Source of the DNA: CAZPDM01 sp964585305 | GTDB lineage: Bacteria; Planctomycetota; Uabimicrobiia; Uabimicrobiales; JABWCH01 | Reading direction: 5' to 3' | Assembly (NCBI GenBank): GCA_964585305.1 | Contig: CAZPDM010000027.1 | Coordinates: 1-45,014, forward strand | DNA length: 45,014 nt | Shown here: positions 17,505 through 26,200 of the stretch, one piece after another | Layout: each line of letters begins with the position of its first letter | Numbering within the stretch: the first letter of the stretch is position 1 | Translations under genes and position numbers: made by a program | Notes under the pieces: generated by a model | Seen by the model: only the letters and a program-made list of their open reading frames with translations | The model's database searches: none | Told to the model about the DNA's origin: nothing

Positions 17505-17614
17505 TTTGGGAAAACTAAACAACAAAAAAAGAACAAATAGCAGAATTTTTCTTAAATAGTTTGGGAAAACTAAACAACAAAAAAAGAACAAATAGCAGAA
17601 TTTTTCTTAAATAG
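17505..17614. repeat. Two identical adjacent 55-base units after the gap
   Basis: 17505-17559 and 17560-17614 are identical over 55 bases. Each unit contains the left arm of the following terminator. 55 is also the size of the repeat that flanks the second gap, so duplication by a k=55 assembler is likely, although a real tandem repeat cannot be excluded. Confidence 0.85.
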
Positions 17615-17644
17615 AAAATTTGCTTATTTGTTCTTTTTTTGTTG
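17575..17644. terminator. Long terminator hairpin between convergent genes
   Basis: The left arm 17575-17597 (CAACAAAAAAAGAACAAATA then GCA) pairs with 17621-17644 with a single extra base. Internal AATTTT/AAAATT extends the stem. It ends the 5'-nucleotidase transcript and, on the other strand, the VTT-protein transcript. Confidence 0.8.
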
Positions 17645-17654
17645 AGTTTCAAAA

Positions 17655-18452
17655 TTATTTGACAGCATCTTTACCTAATTCTTTTTCAGCTGTTGATAGT
17701 TGTAATTGAGAAACAAGATTTTTTGCAAAGTTAGATCGTTGAAAAAAGTAATATGTAAAAACAGCTAAAACAATAAGAATAGAAGATGCAAGAGCTATGT
17801 TAATAGAGAAATGATCTTGAAATCCACTACCGTAAAGTAAAAAAACAACGTGCTGTGGGAGGAAACCAATAAGAGAGGCTATAACAAAAGTTCCTATTTT
17901 AACAGAGCTTAGCCCTAATAAAATATTGACAAGAATACCAGGAACAGGAGTTTGTCGTAAAACAAATATAGTTGCAAAACCATGCTTTTGTGCATAAGCA
18001 TCAAGGATTCCTAAATGTTTCCGAATAGGACGGCCAATCCAAGAATTGCGTGCCCAACGACTGTAGCAAAAAACAATTAAAGCCCCAGTAAGAGCTGTAA
18101 GTTCTATAATTCCTAATCCTGCCCAAAATCCAAACAAGTTGCCTGCAAAAAAACTTAGCACTGTTCGTGGCATTCCTAGGCCAATAGAAATAGTCCCGAT
18201 GAGCCAAAATAAAATCGGCAGCCAAATATACCAAAGAGTTATTTGGCTTTTTAGCTGGGCAAGTTGCTCAGGCTTTAGCCATTTTCCAAGTGGAGAACAA
18301 TATACAAAGTATAGTAATACAGGTAATGATAACCCAACCAAGCAGGATTTGATAATAGAACCAGAGCTTGGCAAAGACTTATTTTCTTGGGGGATATTTT
18401 CAAGTTCTTGCGTAATGTTTTTTAAATTTTCTTGTTTTTCTATTTGGGACAT
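17655..18452 (-). CDS. TVP38/TMEM64-family (VTT domain) membrane protein
   Basis: The protein of about 265 residues has a polar N-terminus of about 35 residues, then six or so hydrophobic segments. The VTT/SNARE-associated core is clear: GMPRTVLSFFAGNLFGFWAG, later LRQTPVPGILVNILLGLS and IGFLPQHVVFLLYG. Related DedA/TMEM41/VMP1 proteins are linked to lipid transport or scrambling across membranes; the bacterial TVP38 role is not settled. The start chosen is the ATG at 18452; a TTG nine bases upstream is also in frame, but the only weak ribosome-binding sequence (TTTGAG) suits the ATG. The glycosyltransferase upstream on the same strand is 100 bases away. Confidence 0.82.
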   Translation of the reverse strand: MSQIEKQENLKNITQELENIPQENKSLPSSGSIIKSCLVGLSLPVLLYFVYCSPLGKWLKPEQLAQLKSQITLWYIWLPILFWLIGTISIGLGMPRTVLSFFAGNLFGFWAGLGIIELTALTGALIVFCYSRWARNSWIGRPIRKHLGILDAYAQKHGFATIFVLRQTPVPGILVNILLGLSSVKIGTFVIASLIGFLPQHVVFLLYGSGFQDHFSINIALASSILIVLAVFTYYFFQRSNFAKNLVSQLQLSTAEKELGKDAVK

Positions 18453-18552
18453 AAAACTCAAATATTTCTATAGCAAGAAAGCCTAAAAAAAGCAGTCTTG
18501 CAGAAAGAATTAAATGTAATTTCGTAAGAAGACCTAACAAATTTTTTAATTT

Positions 18553-19278
18553 TTAAGATATTCGATCTTGTAAAAAACACCTGGACTTCCACCAACGTAG
18601 TCCAAAACAATCTATTAGACCACGCCAGGCACGATTACGAATGCCATACTTTGTTGTTCCCCAGGTTCTGGGACGATGGTCAATTGGAATTTCGCATACA
18701 ACTTTACCTTTAAAACGTAAAAGCGTTGGTAAAAACCGATGCATTCCATTAAACATAGGAATTTCTACTAATGCAGATTTTCGAATTACACGGAAAGTAC
18801 AACCTGCGTCAGTAACTTTATCGCCTGTAATAGTATTACGGATCCGATTTGCAATTTTAGAAGAAGCACGTCGAATCCAATTGTCATGTCTTTTAGTACG
18901 CACACCACAAACACAATCATAGTTATTAGAGCGAAAAAGTTCTATCATTTTAGGCATATCTGCAGGGTTATTTTGGCCATCAGCGTCTAATGTAACCAGG
19001 ATATTTCCTTTTGCATATCTAAATCCTGTGGCCATTGCCGCACTTTGCCCAAAATTACGATGATGACAAATTGTAACAACCCGAGAATCTTTTTGAGAAA
19101 GCGATTGTAAGGTTGCAACACTGCCATCATTGCTTCCATCGTCTATTCCCAAAATTTCAAATTTAATATTTAAAGGATTTAAGGCCTGAACAATTTCTTG
19201 AATAAGAGTTTCTATATTTCCTTGTTCATTATAAATTGGCAAAATAACAGAAATTTCAGGCAAAGAATTCTCTTCCAT
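18553..19278 (-). CDS. GT2 glycosyltransferase, DPM1-like (polyprenyl-phosphate sugar synthase type)
   Basis: The 241-residue protein begins ISVILPIYNEQGNI, with the nucleotide-sugar Asp pair in GIDDGSNDGS near residue 45 and the DXD motif in LVTLDADGQNNP near 94. The segment HRFLPTLLRFKG followed by RTWGTTKYG is typical of dolichyl/undecaprenyl-phosphate mannosyl or glucosyl transferases. It lacks the two C-terminal membrane helices of GtrB, ending instead in an amphipathic Trp-rich stretch (RGLIDCFGLRWWKSR) likely to lie on the membrane. It probably makes a lipid-linked sugar for GT-C enzymes such as that at 2036-3568. Confidence 0.85.
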   Translation of the reverse strand: MEENSLPEISVILPIYNEQGNIETLIQEIVQALNPLNIKFEILGIDDGSNDGSVATLQSLSQKDSRVVTICHHRNFGQSAAMATGFRYAKGNILVTLDADGQNNPADMPKMIELFRSNNYDCVCGVRTKRHDNWIRRASSKIANRIRNTITGDKVTDAGCTFRVIRKSALVEIPMFNGMHRFLPTLLRFKGKVVCEIPIDHRPRTWGTTKYGIRNRAWRGLIDCFGLRWWKSRCFLQDRIS

Positions 19279-19352
19279 AATTTTTTCTTTAATAAAATGA
19301 GCAAAATTTCTTTTTGCTAAAAAAAGATTTTTAGAAAATACTAAAATTAGTA

Positions 19353-19380
19353 ATTAAACCACAAAAAAAATAATTGTCAA
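19353..19380 (-). promoter_or_regulatory. Probable promoter of the DPM1-like gene
   Basis: On the minus strand TTGACA (19380-19375) is followed after 16 bases by TTTAAT (19358-19353). The leader would be about 70 bases. Confidence 0.5.
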
Positions 19381-19445
19381 TAAAAAAGTGATTTCTTTTA
19401 TAGAATATAACTAATTCCCTGGAAGTTCTCTATTTTTTTAATGGC

Positions 19446-20243
19446 TTATTTTTTAGCAAAAACTCTTACATAATCAATTTCAAAAATATGTGGGAATTTG
19501 CTATCATCTATTCCCATTTTTCCTCCCCAAGAGCCTCCTATTGCTAAGTTAAGAATGAGATGAAATCGTTTGTCAAATGGCCAGGTTTCAAATCCAGTTT
19601 TTTCGTTTTTAAAAGTGAAATAATGAACGCCATCTAAATAAATGCGGTATTCATCTGCTTCCCACTCCAAAATATATGTATGGAATTGAGAGTAGCATGT
19701 TGAACATTCAATTCGTGCATTTTTTTGTGTGCCAATGCAATGGTAATATTTTTTTGTATGGGCAGAACCAACGATTATATTTGGATCATAACCAACATTT
19801 TCCATAATATCAATTTCTCCGCTATCTGGCCATCCACCATATTCCCAGTCTGTAGGCAACATCCAAATAGCCGGCCATGTTCCAAACCCGGTTGGCAATT
19901 TTGCACGAATTTCAAAACGTCCATAAAGCCAATCTCCTTTTCCTTTGCTGATCAAGCGAACGGAGGAATAGTTTTTATCTGCTGTTTTTTCTTTTATGGC
20001 TACAATTTTTAAGGTTCCATCAGATACATAAGCATTATCAATATCTTCTGATGTATAATGCTGTGCTTCGTTATTTCCCCATCCCCAAGCATTTCCAGCA
20101 GTATCATAACTCCATTTAGTTGGATCAGGTAATCCATTATAGTCAAACTCATCACTCCAAACTAATTGCCATTGGGGCACTTTTTCTTGTGCGCTAATGA
20201 TTGCACTTGATAAAAATATAAAAAAACATACTATAATTTTCAT
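19446..20243 (-). CDS. Secreted GH16 beta-glucanase (laminarinase-like)
   Basis: The 265-residue enzyme has a signal peptide (about 1-19) and one GH16 domain. The catalytic motif is GEIDIMENVG, with Glu143 as nucleophile, Asp145 and Glu148 as acid/base. WSDEFDYNG near residue 29, GRFEIRAKLP and TWPAIWMLP near 108-130, and LILNLAIGGSWGG near the end are characteristic of the laminarinase/endo-beta-1,3-glucanase group. It should cut beta-1,3(-1,4) glucans outside the cell. No binding module is attached. AGGAGG precedes the ATG. It is transcribed divergently from the SMC-like gene. Use of algal or fungal glucans is a reasonable inference. Confidence 0.92.
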   Translation of the reverse strand: MKIIVCFFIFLSSAIISAQEKVPQWQLVWSDEFDYNGLPDPTKWSYDTAGNAWGWGNNEAQHYTSEDIDNAYVSDGTLKIVAIKEKTADKNYSSVRLISKGKGDWLYGRFEIRAKLPTGFGTWPAIWMLPTDWEYGGWPDSGEIDIMENVGYDPNIIVGSAHTKKYYHCIGTQKNARIECSTCYSQFHTYILEWEADEYRIYLDGVHYFTFKNEKTGFETWPFDKRFHLILNLAIGGSWGGKMGIDDSKFPHIFEIDYVRVFAKK

Positions 20244-20408
20244 TTTATCCTCCTAATTTAGAAATTGGAGCAAGTTTATTCGTTATCAATAAAAAAATAT
20301 GCCAGTTTTTTATAAAGTTAAAAAAAAAGAAGAAAAAAAATATTTTTTTTGGTACAATTTCCCCATAGTTTTTAACTCCAAAAATTGGAGAAAAAATAAG
20401 AAATTAGC

Positions 20409-20465
20409 TTTCACTGAAGTTTTTTACTAAATAATCACTTTTCGCTGGAGTTTTTTAGTAAATTA
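20409..20465 (+). repeat. Imperfect direct repeat in the leader of the Smc5-like gene
   Basis: TTTCACTGAAGTTTTTTACT (from 20409) and TTTCGCTGGAGTTTTTTAGT (from 20440) share about 22 of 26 aligned positions at a 31-base period; the second copy reaches the ATG. A small palindrome (CTCCAA/TTGGAG, 20376-20390) lies upstream. No purine-rich ribosome binding site other than CTGGAG is visible. Confidence 0.5.
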
Positions 20466-23278
20466 TGTCTATTTTTAATAAGCCGTATTTATTTACCCAA
20501 TTGCGCCTTCAAAATTTTATGATGCATCAGGATACAACAATTTTATTGGGAGATTATCCCATCATTCTCATTACAGGTGCAAATGGCAGTGGAAAAACAC
20601 AAATTCTTGATGGTTTAATTTTAGCATTAGGGTATCATCCTAAAAGATTAAGAAAAGGTAAAGTTTCTGATTTAATTGGTTCCTGGGATAAAGTAAGCCA
20701 AATCACTTTGAAACTTTTTAACCCTTTATGCGAAGGCAGCCGTCTTATTCCAATTTCTAACAAAATTTTATCGTCATTTTTAAATAGCGATCATTTTGAA
20801 ATTCAGGTTACAATTGATTCTAATAGCGATATTGATTACTCTCTAACTTCATCAATAGGACATAAAAAATTAAATCGAAAAGAAGTTCGTGAAATTTTTG
20901 ATAGTATTGGCGTTCGCGCTGATAATAAACTTGCTTTTACAGAAGAAGGTACGGTAAATATTTTTGCAGATAACTCAAGTAAAAGTAAATTAGATCTTTT
21001 ACTTGATACAACAGGCTTAACGAGCTATCGAGAGAATTTACTTACTGCATTAGATAGCTTAGAAAAAGCGGCAAATTCTATAGAACCTTTGCGACGCAAA
21101 TATCAAATTGAACAAGAATATTTGCAAAGTATGGAAAAAACAAAAAAACTTATGTCTCAAAAATCAGCAATGATTCGCCAGCATGAACAATTGCTTTTGG
21201 AAGAAATTTGGCAACAGGTTGTTATAGTAGAAAAAGAAAGCAAAGGATTACAAGATACTATTACAACTAAACAGGAAGAATTAAAAGAAAAAAAAGCGGT
21301 ATTACAAGAATGTGAAGATCAAAAAGATTCTATACAAGAAAATTTAAAAAAAATAACATTTGATTATGACGAGCAGAGAAAAACTATAGAAAAAAAACAA
21401 TCTCGATTACGTAATTTAGACGGTCAAAACCAAAGTAACCAAAGAATGCTGCAAAAAAACCAACAGAAAATTGCAGAACTAGAAAAACGTTATGAGGAAG
21501 CAATAAAAACTGCGGAACAGAAAGAATTACGAAACAATCTTGAATCAGAATTGCATCATATTGACTCAGAAAAACAAAGAATGGCAAGTATTCGTCAACG
21601 ACTTAGTTCGACATTTGTTGACGCTCAATTTTCTACAGAACGTCAACTTTTACAACAATGTTTAGAATTTGAGAAAGAATGCAAACGCCAAAATTTAGCG
21701 GTTAGTTCTTGTATTTTAGCTGAATTACAGATGAGGAAAGATTGGACTTTCGAACAACAACAATCATGGATATCTCTTTTAGGACGATATATTTTTGGAT
21801 TTATTGCTTTAGATGACTCTGCTTGGCAAAAAGGACAAACTATTTTAAAAGAACATTGGCCACAATATCCTGCGATATGGTTTTTTAAAAAACCGTCTCA
21901 AGAAAACTTAGTCTCGCTTGAATCTTCAAATTTACCTGTAGAAAATCTTGTTAAACAAGAATCTCAAAATGTTAAAGAGTCTAAGAATAATAATTTTGTT
22001 TGGCACTTTTTGCAAAATTATGCAAAATTTGTAGTTGCTATACCTGAAAATTTTTCTAAATTTTGGGATGCAAATCAAAATTTAGATCACACTGTATTTT
22101 ACGAAAATAAAATATACCTTCCTTATTCTGGTGTAGGTGTTTCAAAAAGCTCTCAATTTTTAGAAGCCTGTCTAGCTTTATCTTGGGAAGAATTAACCGA
22201 TGCTTTGCAGTTTTCACAAAATTATAAAAAATTATTAGAACGCGAACAGCAGGTAAAATTACAACTAGATTCTTTAAACAATTTATCCAATATTCGTAAT
22301 ATTCAAGAACGTTTAATTGAGCTAAAGCATGATAATAAAAATCTTGAAACTGAAATTGAAGTTAATATACAAGAGGCGGAAGAGATAAATGAAAATATTG
22401 CTGAAATTTCCCAAAAATATGGAATTTTAGCCGAACAAGTAGAACAGCTCAAACAAAATATTCGTGAAAAACAACAACAAATTTTGTCATTAAATAATGA
22501 AATTATCAATTTGGAAAGAATTCTGACAACATTAACTCGACAAGAAAAAGAATTACAAGATAAACTAGAAAAAGCAACCAAAGAAGCTGAAAATAAAGGC
22601 AAGCGTCCAGAAGAAATACGTTCTTTAAAAATTATTACAGAAGAGCGATTACATTTAGAAGGTCAACTTGCTAGTTTAAAAGTAACAACTTTATCTGAAG
22701 AAGAATATAATATTCAAAAACAAAAAGTGGAAAAGCTAGAAGCTGAAATATCTGGAAGTAGCAATCATTTAGGGAACTTGAAAAATGACATGACTACACG
22801 TTTTGAAAAGTGGCATCAAGAAGTTCTGGCTCAAATTGCAAATATTTCAGATACAATGAATCAATTGCTAAGTTTTATGATACAAGGAGTACGCTTACGT
22901 ATTGATAATTTGCGCAATCCTAATAATGCTGGCTTAGAAATTGAAATCAAACGCCATACGAATCGTTGGCACGATCTGTCTCAATTATCTGGAGGCGAAA
23001 AAGTTTTAGCTGTAGAAGCATTGATCATGTCTTTGCATCTTCAAACAGATTCTCCATTACATGCAATTGATGAATGCACACAACGTTTGGATTTACAATT
23101 TAAAGCTCAAGCCTTAGAAATGGTACGACAAGCCGTTCTACAGTTTAGTACTCGTAGTAATAGCCGTTATGCACCACAATTTATTTTATTAACACCAGAT
23201 ACTCTTGGAATTGAATTTAATGGGCAAGATTCTTGTTTTCGTCGCGTTGTGCTTGGCCCAAGTCAATTTGTCAATTAA
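20465..23278 (+). CDS. SMC-family ATPase, Smc5-like
   Basis: The 937-residue protein has Walker A GANGSGKT (38-45), two coiled coils at about 190-395 and 600-770 flanking a globular hinge, and a C-terminal head with LSGGEK (841-846) and Walker B PLHAIDE (Asp869-Glu870). The detail follows the Smc5/Smc6 branch: NFMMH and LALGYHPKRLRKGK after Walker A, and IDECTQRLD then FILLTPDTLG after Walker B, where Smc5 has VDEINQGMD and FLITPKLL. The hinge (about 400-590) is large, contains a Trp-rich block and an Asn/Ser-rich insert near 495-515, and is not the canonical SMC hinge. No kleisin, Kite or Jet/Mks genes lie beside it. Function in DNA repair or genome maintenance is inferred. Confidence 0.75.
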   Translation: MSIFNKPYLFTQLRLQNFMMHQDTTILLGDYPIILITGANGSGKTQILDGLILALGYHPKRLRKGKVSDLIGSWDKVSQITLKLFNPLCEGSRLIPISNKILSSFLNSDHFEIQVTIDSNSDIDYSLTSSIGHKKLNRKEVREIFDSIGVRADNKLAFTEEGTVNIFADNSSKSKLDLLLDTTGLTSYRENLLTALDSLEKAANSIEPLRRKYQIEQEYLQSMEKTKKLMSQKSAMIRQHEQLLLEEIWQQVVIVEKESKGLQDTITTKQEELKEKKAVLQECEDQKDSIQENLKKITFDYDEQRKTIEKKQSRLRNLDGQNQSNQRMLQKNQQKIAELEKRYEEAIKTAEQKELRNNLESELHHIDSEKQRMASIRQRLSSTFVDAQFSTERQLLQQCLEFEKECKRQNLAVSSCILAELQMRKDWTFEQQQSWISLLGRYIFGFIALDDSAWQKGQTILKEHWPQYPAIWFFKKPSQENLVSLESSNLPVENLVKQESQNVKESKNNNFVWHFLQNYAKFVVAIPENFSKFWDANQNLDHTVFYENKIYLPYSGVGVSKSSQFLEACLALSWEELTDALQFSQNYKKLLEREQQVKLQLDSLNNLSNIRNIQERLIELKHDNKNLETEIEVNIQEAEEINENIAEISQKYGILAEQVEQLKQNIREKQQQILSLNNEIINLERILTTLTRQEKELQDKLEKATKEAENKGKRPEEIRSLKIITEERLHLEGQLASLKVTTLSEEEYNIQKQKVEKLEAEISGSSNHLGNLKNDMTTRFEKWHQEVLAQIANISDTMNQLLSFMIQGVRLRIDNLRNPNNAGLEIEIKRHTNRWHDLSQLSGGEKVLAVEALIMSLHLQTDSPLHAIDECTQRLDLQFKAQALEMVRQAVLQFSTRSNSRYAPQFILLTPDTLGIEFNGQDSCFRRVVLGPSQFVN

Positions 23279-23329
23279 AATAAGTAGATGTTTCTTAATT
23301 AAACAAACTTTTTTAAAAAAGGAGCAGCT

Positions 23330-23488
23330 ATGAATGGCAATCGTTCTTTTCATTTTAGAAAACGTAAAGTTATTGCAGTTCTTTCTATTGTTGGTGGTGT
23401 ATTGATTTTTCTTTCGCCGGCTGTTTTATATGTTACTGTTTCGTTATATTTAATTATCTCAGGCATATTAGAATTGATGGCAGACTAA
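23330..23488 (+). CDS. Small DUF3096-like membrane protein (52 aa)
   Basis: A short frame of 53 codons begins with ATG after AAAAAAGGAGC, a good ribosome binding site. A basic N-terminus (FRKRK) is followed by two hydrophobic stretches, VIAVLSIVGGVLIFLSP and VLYVTVSLYLIISGILELM. This matches the plan of DUF3096 proteins, which are about 50 residues with a hydrophobic hairpin ending in a YLI-x-x-GI-L pattern. Function unknown. It lies 51 bases after the Smc5-like gene and before a terminator. Confidence 0.72.
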   Translation: MNGNRSFHFRKRKVIAVLSIVGGVLIFLSPAVLYVTVSLYLIISGILELMAD

Positions 23489-23507
23489 TTTTATTTTTTA
23501 TAAAATA

Positions 23508-23540
23508 AAAGCCAAAAGGTGTCTTTCTCCTCTTGGCTTT
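23508..23540. terminator. Terminator between convergent genes
   Basis: AAAGCCAA (23508-23515) pairs with TTGGCTTT (23533-23540), and the inner AAGG/CTCCTC bases partly pair. The flanking A-rich left side becomes a T-rich tail on the minus strand, so it suits the minus-strand gene best. Confidence 0.6.
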
Positions 23541-23555
23541 ATAAGCTTAAAAAAC

Positions 23556-24128
23556 TTAAAAAAGATATGCTGCATTTTTTGTTATTCCAGTTATTTGTTG
23601 AGTAAAATATTCTGCAGTTTCTGGCCATAACAATGTTAATGATGTAGGAGGCAAGCTCCATTTACCAATAAATTCACCATTTTCAATTGTGCTATCAGTA
23701 AAATGGCTAATAGCAAAAATAGGATTATCCATTTCTGCAGGAAATAGGTTAAAATCTTTTTCCCTGCTTTCATCTTCCAGATTTTCATTCGTAAAAAGTC
23801 TGCAAAAATGTAATAATATTTGCGTCCAACCATGTGCAGAACGCCCCCAAATATTTATAATTTCATACAAAGAATGGCTAGTTCCATTATTCGAGTCTAA
23901 GAATGCAACTAAACTTTCATCCACATTTCCAATTTTTGCTAAACAGTTTGGAACATCAAGGTGCCAATAATATGGCTCGTTTTGATGTTTAGCCATAGAA
24001 TTTTGCAGCATTTTTTGAAGGTAGCCATCTTTGCCACCGGCGAACCCTACTTCTTCTAAAAGTTGGTATCGAAAGTTATCTATCCCTGTTATTTTTTGAC
24101 ATGTTTTAGAATATCGGGCGACTTTCAT
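23556..24128 (-). CDS. Hypothetical protein
   Basis: The 190-residue soluble protein has no family I recognise: no signal peptide, membrane segment or repeat. It has a Trp-containing middle (YYWHLDVPNC, IWGRSAHGWTQILLHF) and ends SLTLLWPETAEYFTQQI. The ATG at 24128 is preferred over an in-frame TTG at 24167 because AAGGAG lies just before it and a promoter at 24179-24207 would start transcription near 24172. It is flanked by a terminator on one side and the divergent galE on the other, so it stands alone. Confidence 0.65.
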   Translation of the reverse strand: MKVARYSKTCQKITGIDNFRYQLLEEVGFAGGKDGYLQKMLQNSMAKHQNEPYYWHLDVPNCLAKIGNVDESLVAFLDSNNGTSHSLYEIINIWGRSAHGWTQILLHFCRLFTNENLEDESREKDFNLFPAEMDNPIFAISHFTDSTIENGEFIGKWSLPPTSLTLLWPETAEYFTQQITGITKNAAYLF

Positions 24129-24178
24129 ATTTTTTCTCCTTCTAATGGATTCCGGCGGAAGAGTCAAACGTTGTTTTT

Positions 24179-24207
24179 ATAATATCATAAATCGTTTTTT
24201 ATGTCAA
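24179..24207 (-). promoter_or_regulatory. Promoter of the minus-strand hypothetical gene
   Basis: On the minus strand TTGACA (24207-24202), a 17-base spacer and TATTAT (24184-24179) make a near-consensus promoter about 50 bases before the ATG. Confidence 0.7.
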
Positions 24208-24244
24208 GATTATATTTTAGCACATTTTCCAAGGATATGGATAT

Positions 24245-25246
24245 ATGGACAAGCAGATGATTTTAATTACTGGTGGAGCAGGTTATATTGGAAGCCATAC
24301 AAATAAAGAACTATGGAAACAAGGTTATTCTACAATAGTTTTAGATAATCTTTGTACAGGACATCGACGGTTAGCTCGTTGGGGCGAATTTGTATTAGGA
24401 GATTTAAAAGACATTAACCAATTACGGTTGATTTTCAGTAAATATCCCATATCTGCAGTTTTGCACTTTGCAGCGCATTCTTATGTGGGAGAATCTGTAA
24501 CACATCCAGAAAAATATTATTCTAACAATCTTGCGAATACTTTAAATTTACTCAGTGTAATGAAAGAGTTTCAAGTAAAATATATTGTTTTTTCTTCAAC
24601 TTGTTCAACTTATGGGGAACCCAAGCAAATTCCCATAACAGAATCCCATTCTCAAAATCCTATCAATCCTTATGGAATGAGCAAATGGATGATTGAAAGA
24701 ATGCTGGAAGATTTTCACAAAGCATATAAAATGGAATATATTTGCTTAAGGTATTTTAATGCCGCTGGTGCAGATGATGATGCTGAAATTGGCGAAATCC
24801 ATGATCCGGAAACTCATCTGATTCCGTTAATTTTAGATGTAGCCTTGGGAAAACGTTCTCAAATTTCTATTTTTGGAACAGACTATGCTACTCCAGATGG
24901 AACATGTATACGTGATTATATCCACGTTACGGACTTAGCTCAAGCGCATATTCTTGCTTTGAAATATTTGCTTGTAGGTGGTGAAAGTGATTGCTTTAAT
25001 TTGGGTAGTGAAAAAGGCTATTCAGTTAAAGAAGTCATTCAATGCGTAGAAAAAATTACAAATTGTTCAATTCCTTCTTTAGCTACAGCTCGTAGAGAAG
25101 GAGATCCTGCTCAATTGATTAGTTCTAGCCAAAAATCTCGGCAAATTTTAAATTGGCAACCCAAATATGGCTTAGAAAAAATTATTCAAACTGCTTGGAG
25201 ATGGCATAAAAATCTAGGAAAAAATGGCAATAAAATAAACGGCTAA
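24245..25246 (+). CDS. galE: UDP-glucose 4-epimerase
   Basis: This extended short-chain dehydrogenase (333 residues) interconverts UDP-glucose and UDP-galactose using bound NAD. It has the glycine motif TGGAGYIG (9-16), the SSTCSTYG segment with the catalytic Ser/Thr near 121-122, and the YxxxK pair Tyr143/Lys147 in NPYGMSK. GalE-specific signatures follow: RYFNAAGAD, ETHLIPLILDVALG, DYATPDGTCIRDYIHVTDLA. Length is normal. AAGGA lies nine bases before the ATG. The AraC/GyrI regulator begins six bases after the stop, so they are probably co-transcribed. UDP-galactose may feed the exopolysaccharide or LPS genes in this region. Confidence 0.94.
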   Translation: MDKQMILITGGAGYIGSHTNKELWKQGYSTIVLDNLCTGHRRLARWGEFVLGDLKDINQLRLIFSKYPISAVLHFAAHSYVGESVTHPEKYYSNNLANTLNLLSVMKEFQVKYIVFSSTCSTYGEPKQIPITESHSQNPINPYGMSKWMIERMLEDFHKAYKMEYICLRYFNAAGADDDAEIGEIHDPETHLIPLILDVALGKRSQISIFGTDYATPDGTCIRDYIHVTDLAQAHILALKYLLVGGESDCFNLGSEKGYSVKEVIQCVEKITNCSIPSLATARREGDPAQLISSSQKSRQILNWQPKYGLEKIIQTAWRWHKNLGKNGNKING

Positions 25247-25252
25247 TCATCT

Positions 25253-26185
25253 ATGGATAAAGAAATATCTGTTACACAACATACAGCAATGGAATATAAA
25301 AGGCGAGTCTGTCTTGCCATGAATTTTATTAGCAAAAATTTAGATAGAGAGCTTACTTTAGAAGAAATTGCTGAAGCTGCTTTTTTTTCTATGTTCCATT
25401 TTCATAGGATTTTTAAAATAGTTGTGGGCGAAACAGTTTCTGAATTTACTCGTCGATTACGATTAGAGTTGGCCGCAAACGCGCTTCTTTCCCATAAACA
25501 TCGAGACATTACAAAAATTGCCATGGATTGTGGTTTTTCTAGCTCACAAAATTTTGCTAAGGCATTTCGTCATCACTTTAGAATGACTCCCTCTACTTAT
25601 CGAAAAAGCAAGATTGGAAACAAAATTAGCAAAAAAGGAAACGCATTTTCTATTAAAACAATTTATAATGTGGATAATATGTTAATGGATTTATTCAAGA
25701 ACGAAAGGATCAAAAACATGAAAGCTGAAGTTAAAGAAATGCCTGAATTGCACGTTGCTTATGTACGAAAATTAGGTGCTTATGGAAAAGAAACCTGCGA
25801 ACAAGCATTTGGTGAATTGATGCAATGGGCAGCTCCACAGGGATACCTTATGCCTGGAACGATGTTGAGTCTGTATTGGGATAATCCAGAGGTTACTCCT
25901 CCTGAAAAATGCCGTACAGATGCGTGCGTGTGTATTCCAAAGGAAACTTCTGTTGAAGGTGCTATTGCTTTACAAACTATCAGTGCTGGTCCTTATGCCG
26001 TTTGCCATTTTGAGCTTAGCATGGATGGCTTCAAAAATGCGTGGGATGATGCTTTTGGTTGGTTAGTTAGTCAGGGATACGAATGCGCAAATATGCCTTC
26101 CTATGAACTTTATCGCAACAATCCTGCGCAACATCCAGAAGGAAAATGTATTGTTGATATTTGCATCCCACTAAAAAAGAAGTAA
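25253..26185 (+). CDS. AraC-family regulator fused to a GyrI-like effector domain
   Basis: Residues about 14-115 hold two helix-turn-helix motifs of the AraC/XylS type (LTLEEIAEAAFFSMFHFHRIF and ITKIAMDCGFSSSQNFAKAF then FRMTPSTYRK). Residues about 152-309 form a GyrI-like/SOUL small-molecule binding domain (VKEMPELHVAYVRKLGAYG to CIVDICIPL). This is the Rob/BltR/TipA-type layout, where the domain binds amphipathic drugs or metabolites. Its ligand and targets are unknown. It follows galE by six bases and is closed by a strong terminator. Confidence 0.9.
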   Translation: MDKEISVTQHTAMEYKRRVCLAMNFISKNLDRELTLEEIAEAAFFSMFHFHRIFKIVVGETVSEFTRRLRLELAANALLSHKHRDITKIAMDCGFSSSQNFAKAFRHHFRMTPSTYRKSKIGNKISKKGNAFSIKTIYNVDNMLMDLFKNERIKNMKAEVKEMPELHVAYVRKLGAYGKETCEQAFGELMQWAAPQGYLMPGTMLSLYWDNPEVTPPEKCRTDACVCIPKETSVEGAIALQTISAGPYAVCHFELSMDGFKNAWDDAFGWLVSQGYECANMPSYELYRNNPAQHPEGKCIVDICIPLKKK

Positions 26186-26200
26186 AGTTTTTCTTTTAAA

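Noticed and set aside
17505..17559. C-terminal extension of the nucleotidase through the 55-base repeat
   Set aside because: The frame depends on counting 100 Ns, and the repeat encodes low-complexity sequence and belongs to a terminator.
20465..23488. Wadjet/MksBEF defence system
   Set aside because: The ATPase resembles Smc5 more than JetC/MksB and no JetA, JetB or JetD-like genes are adjacent.
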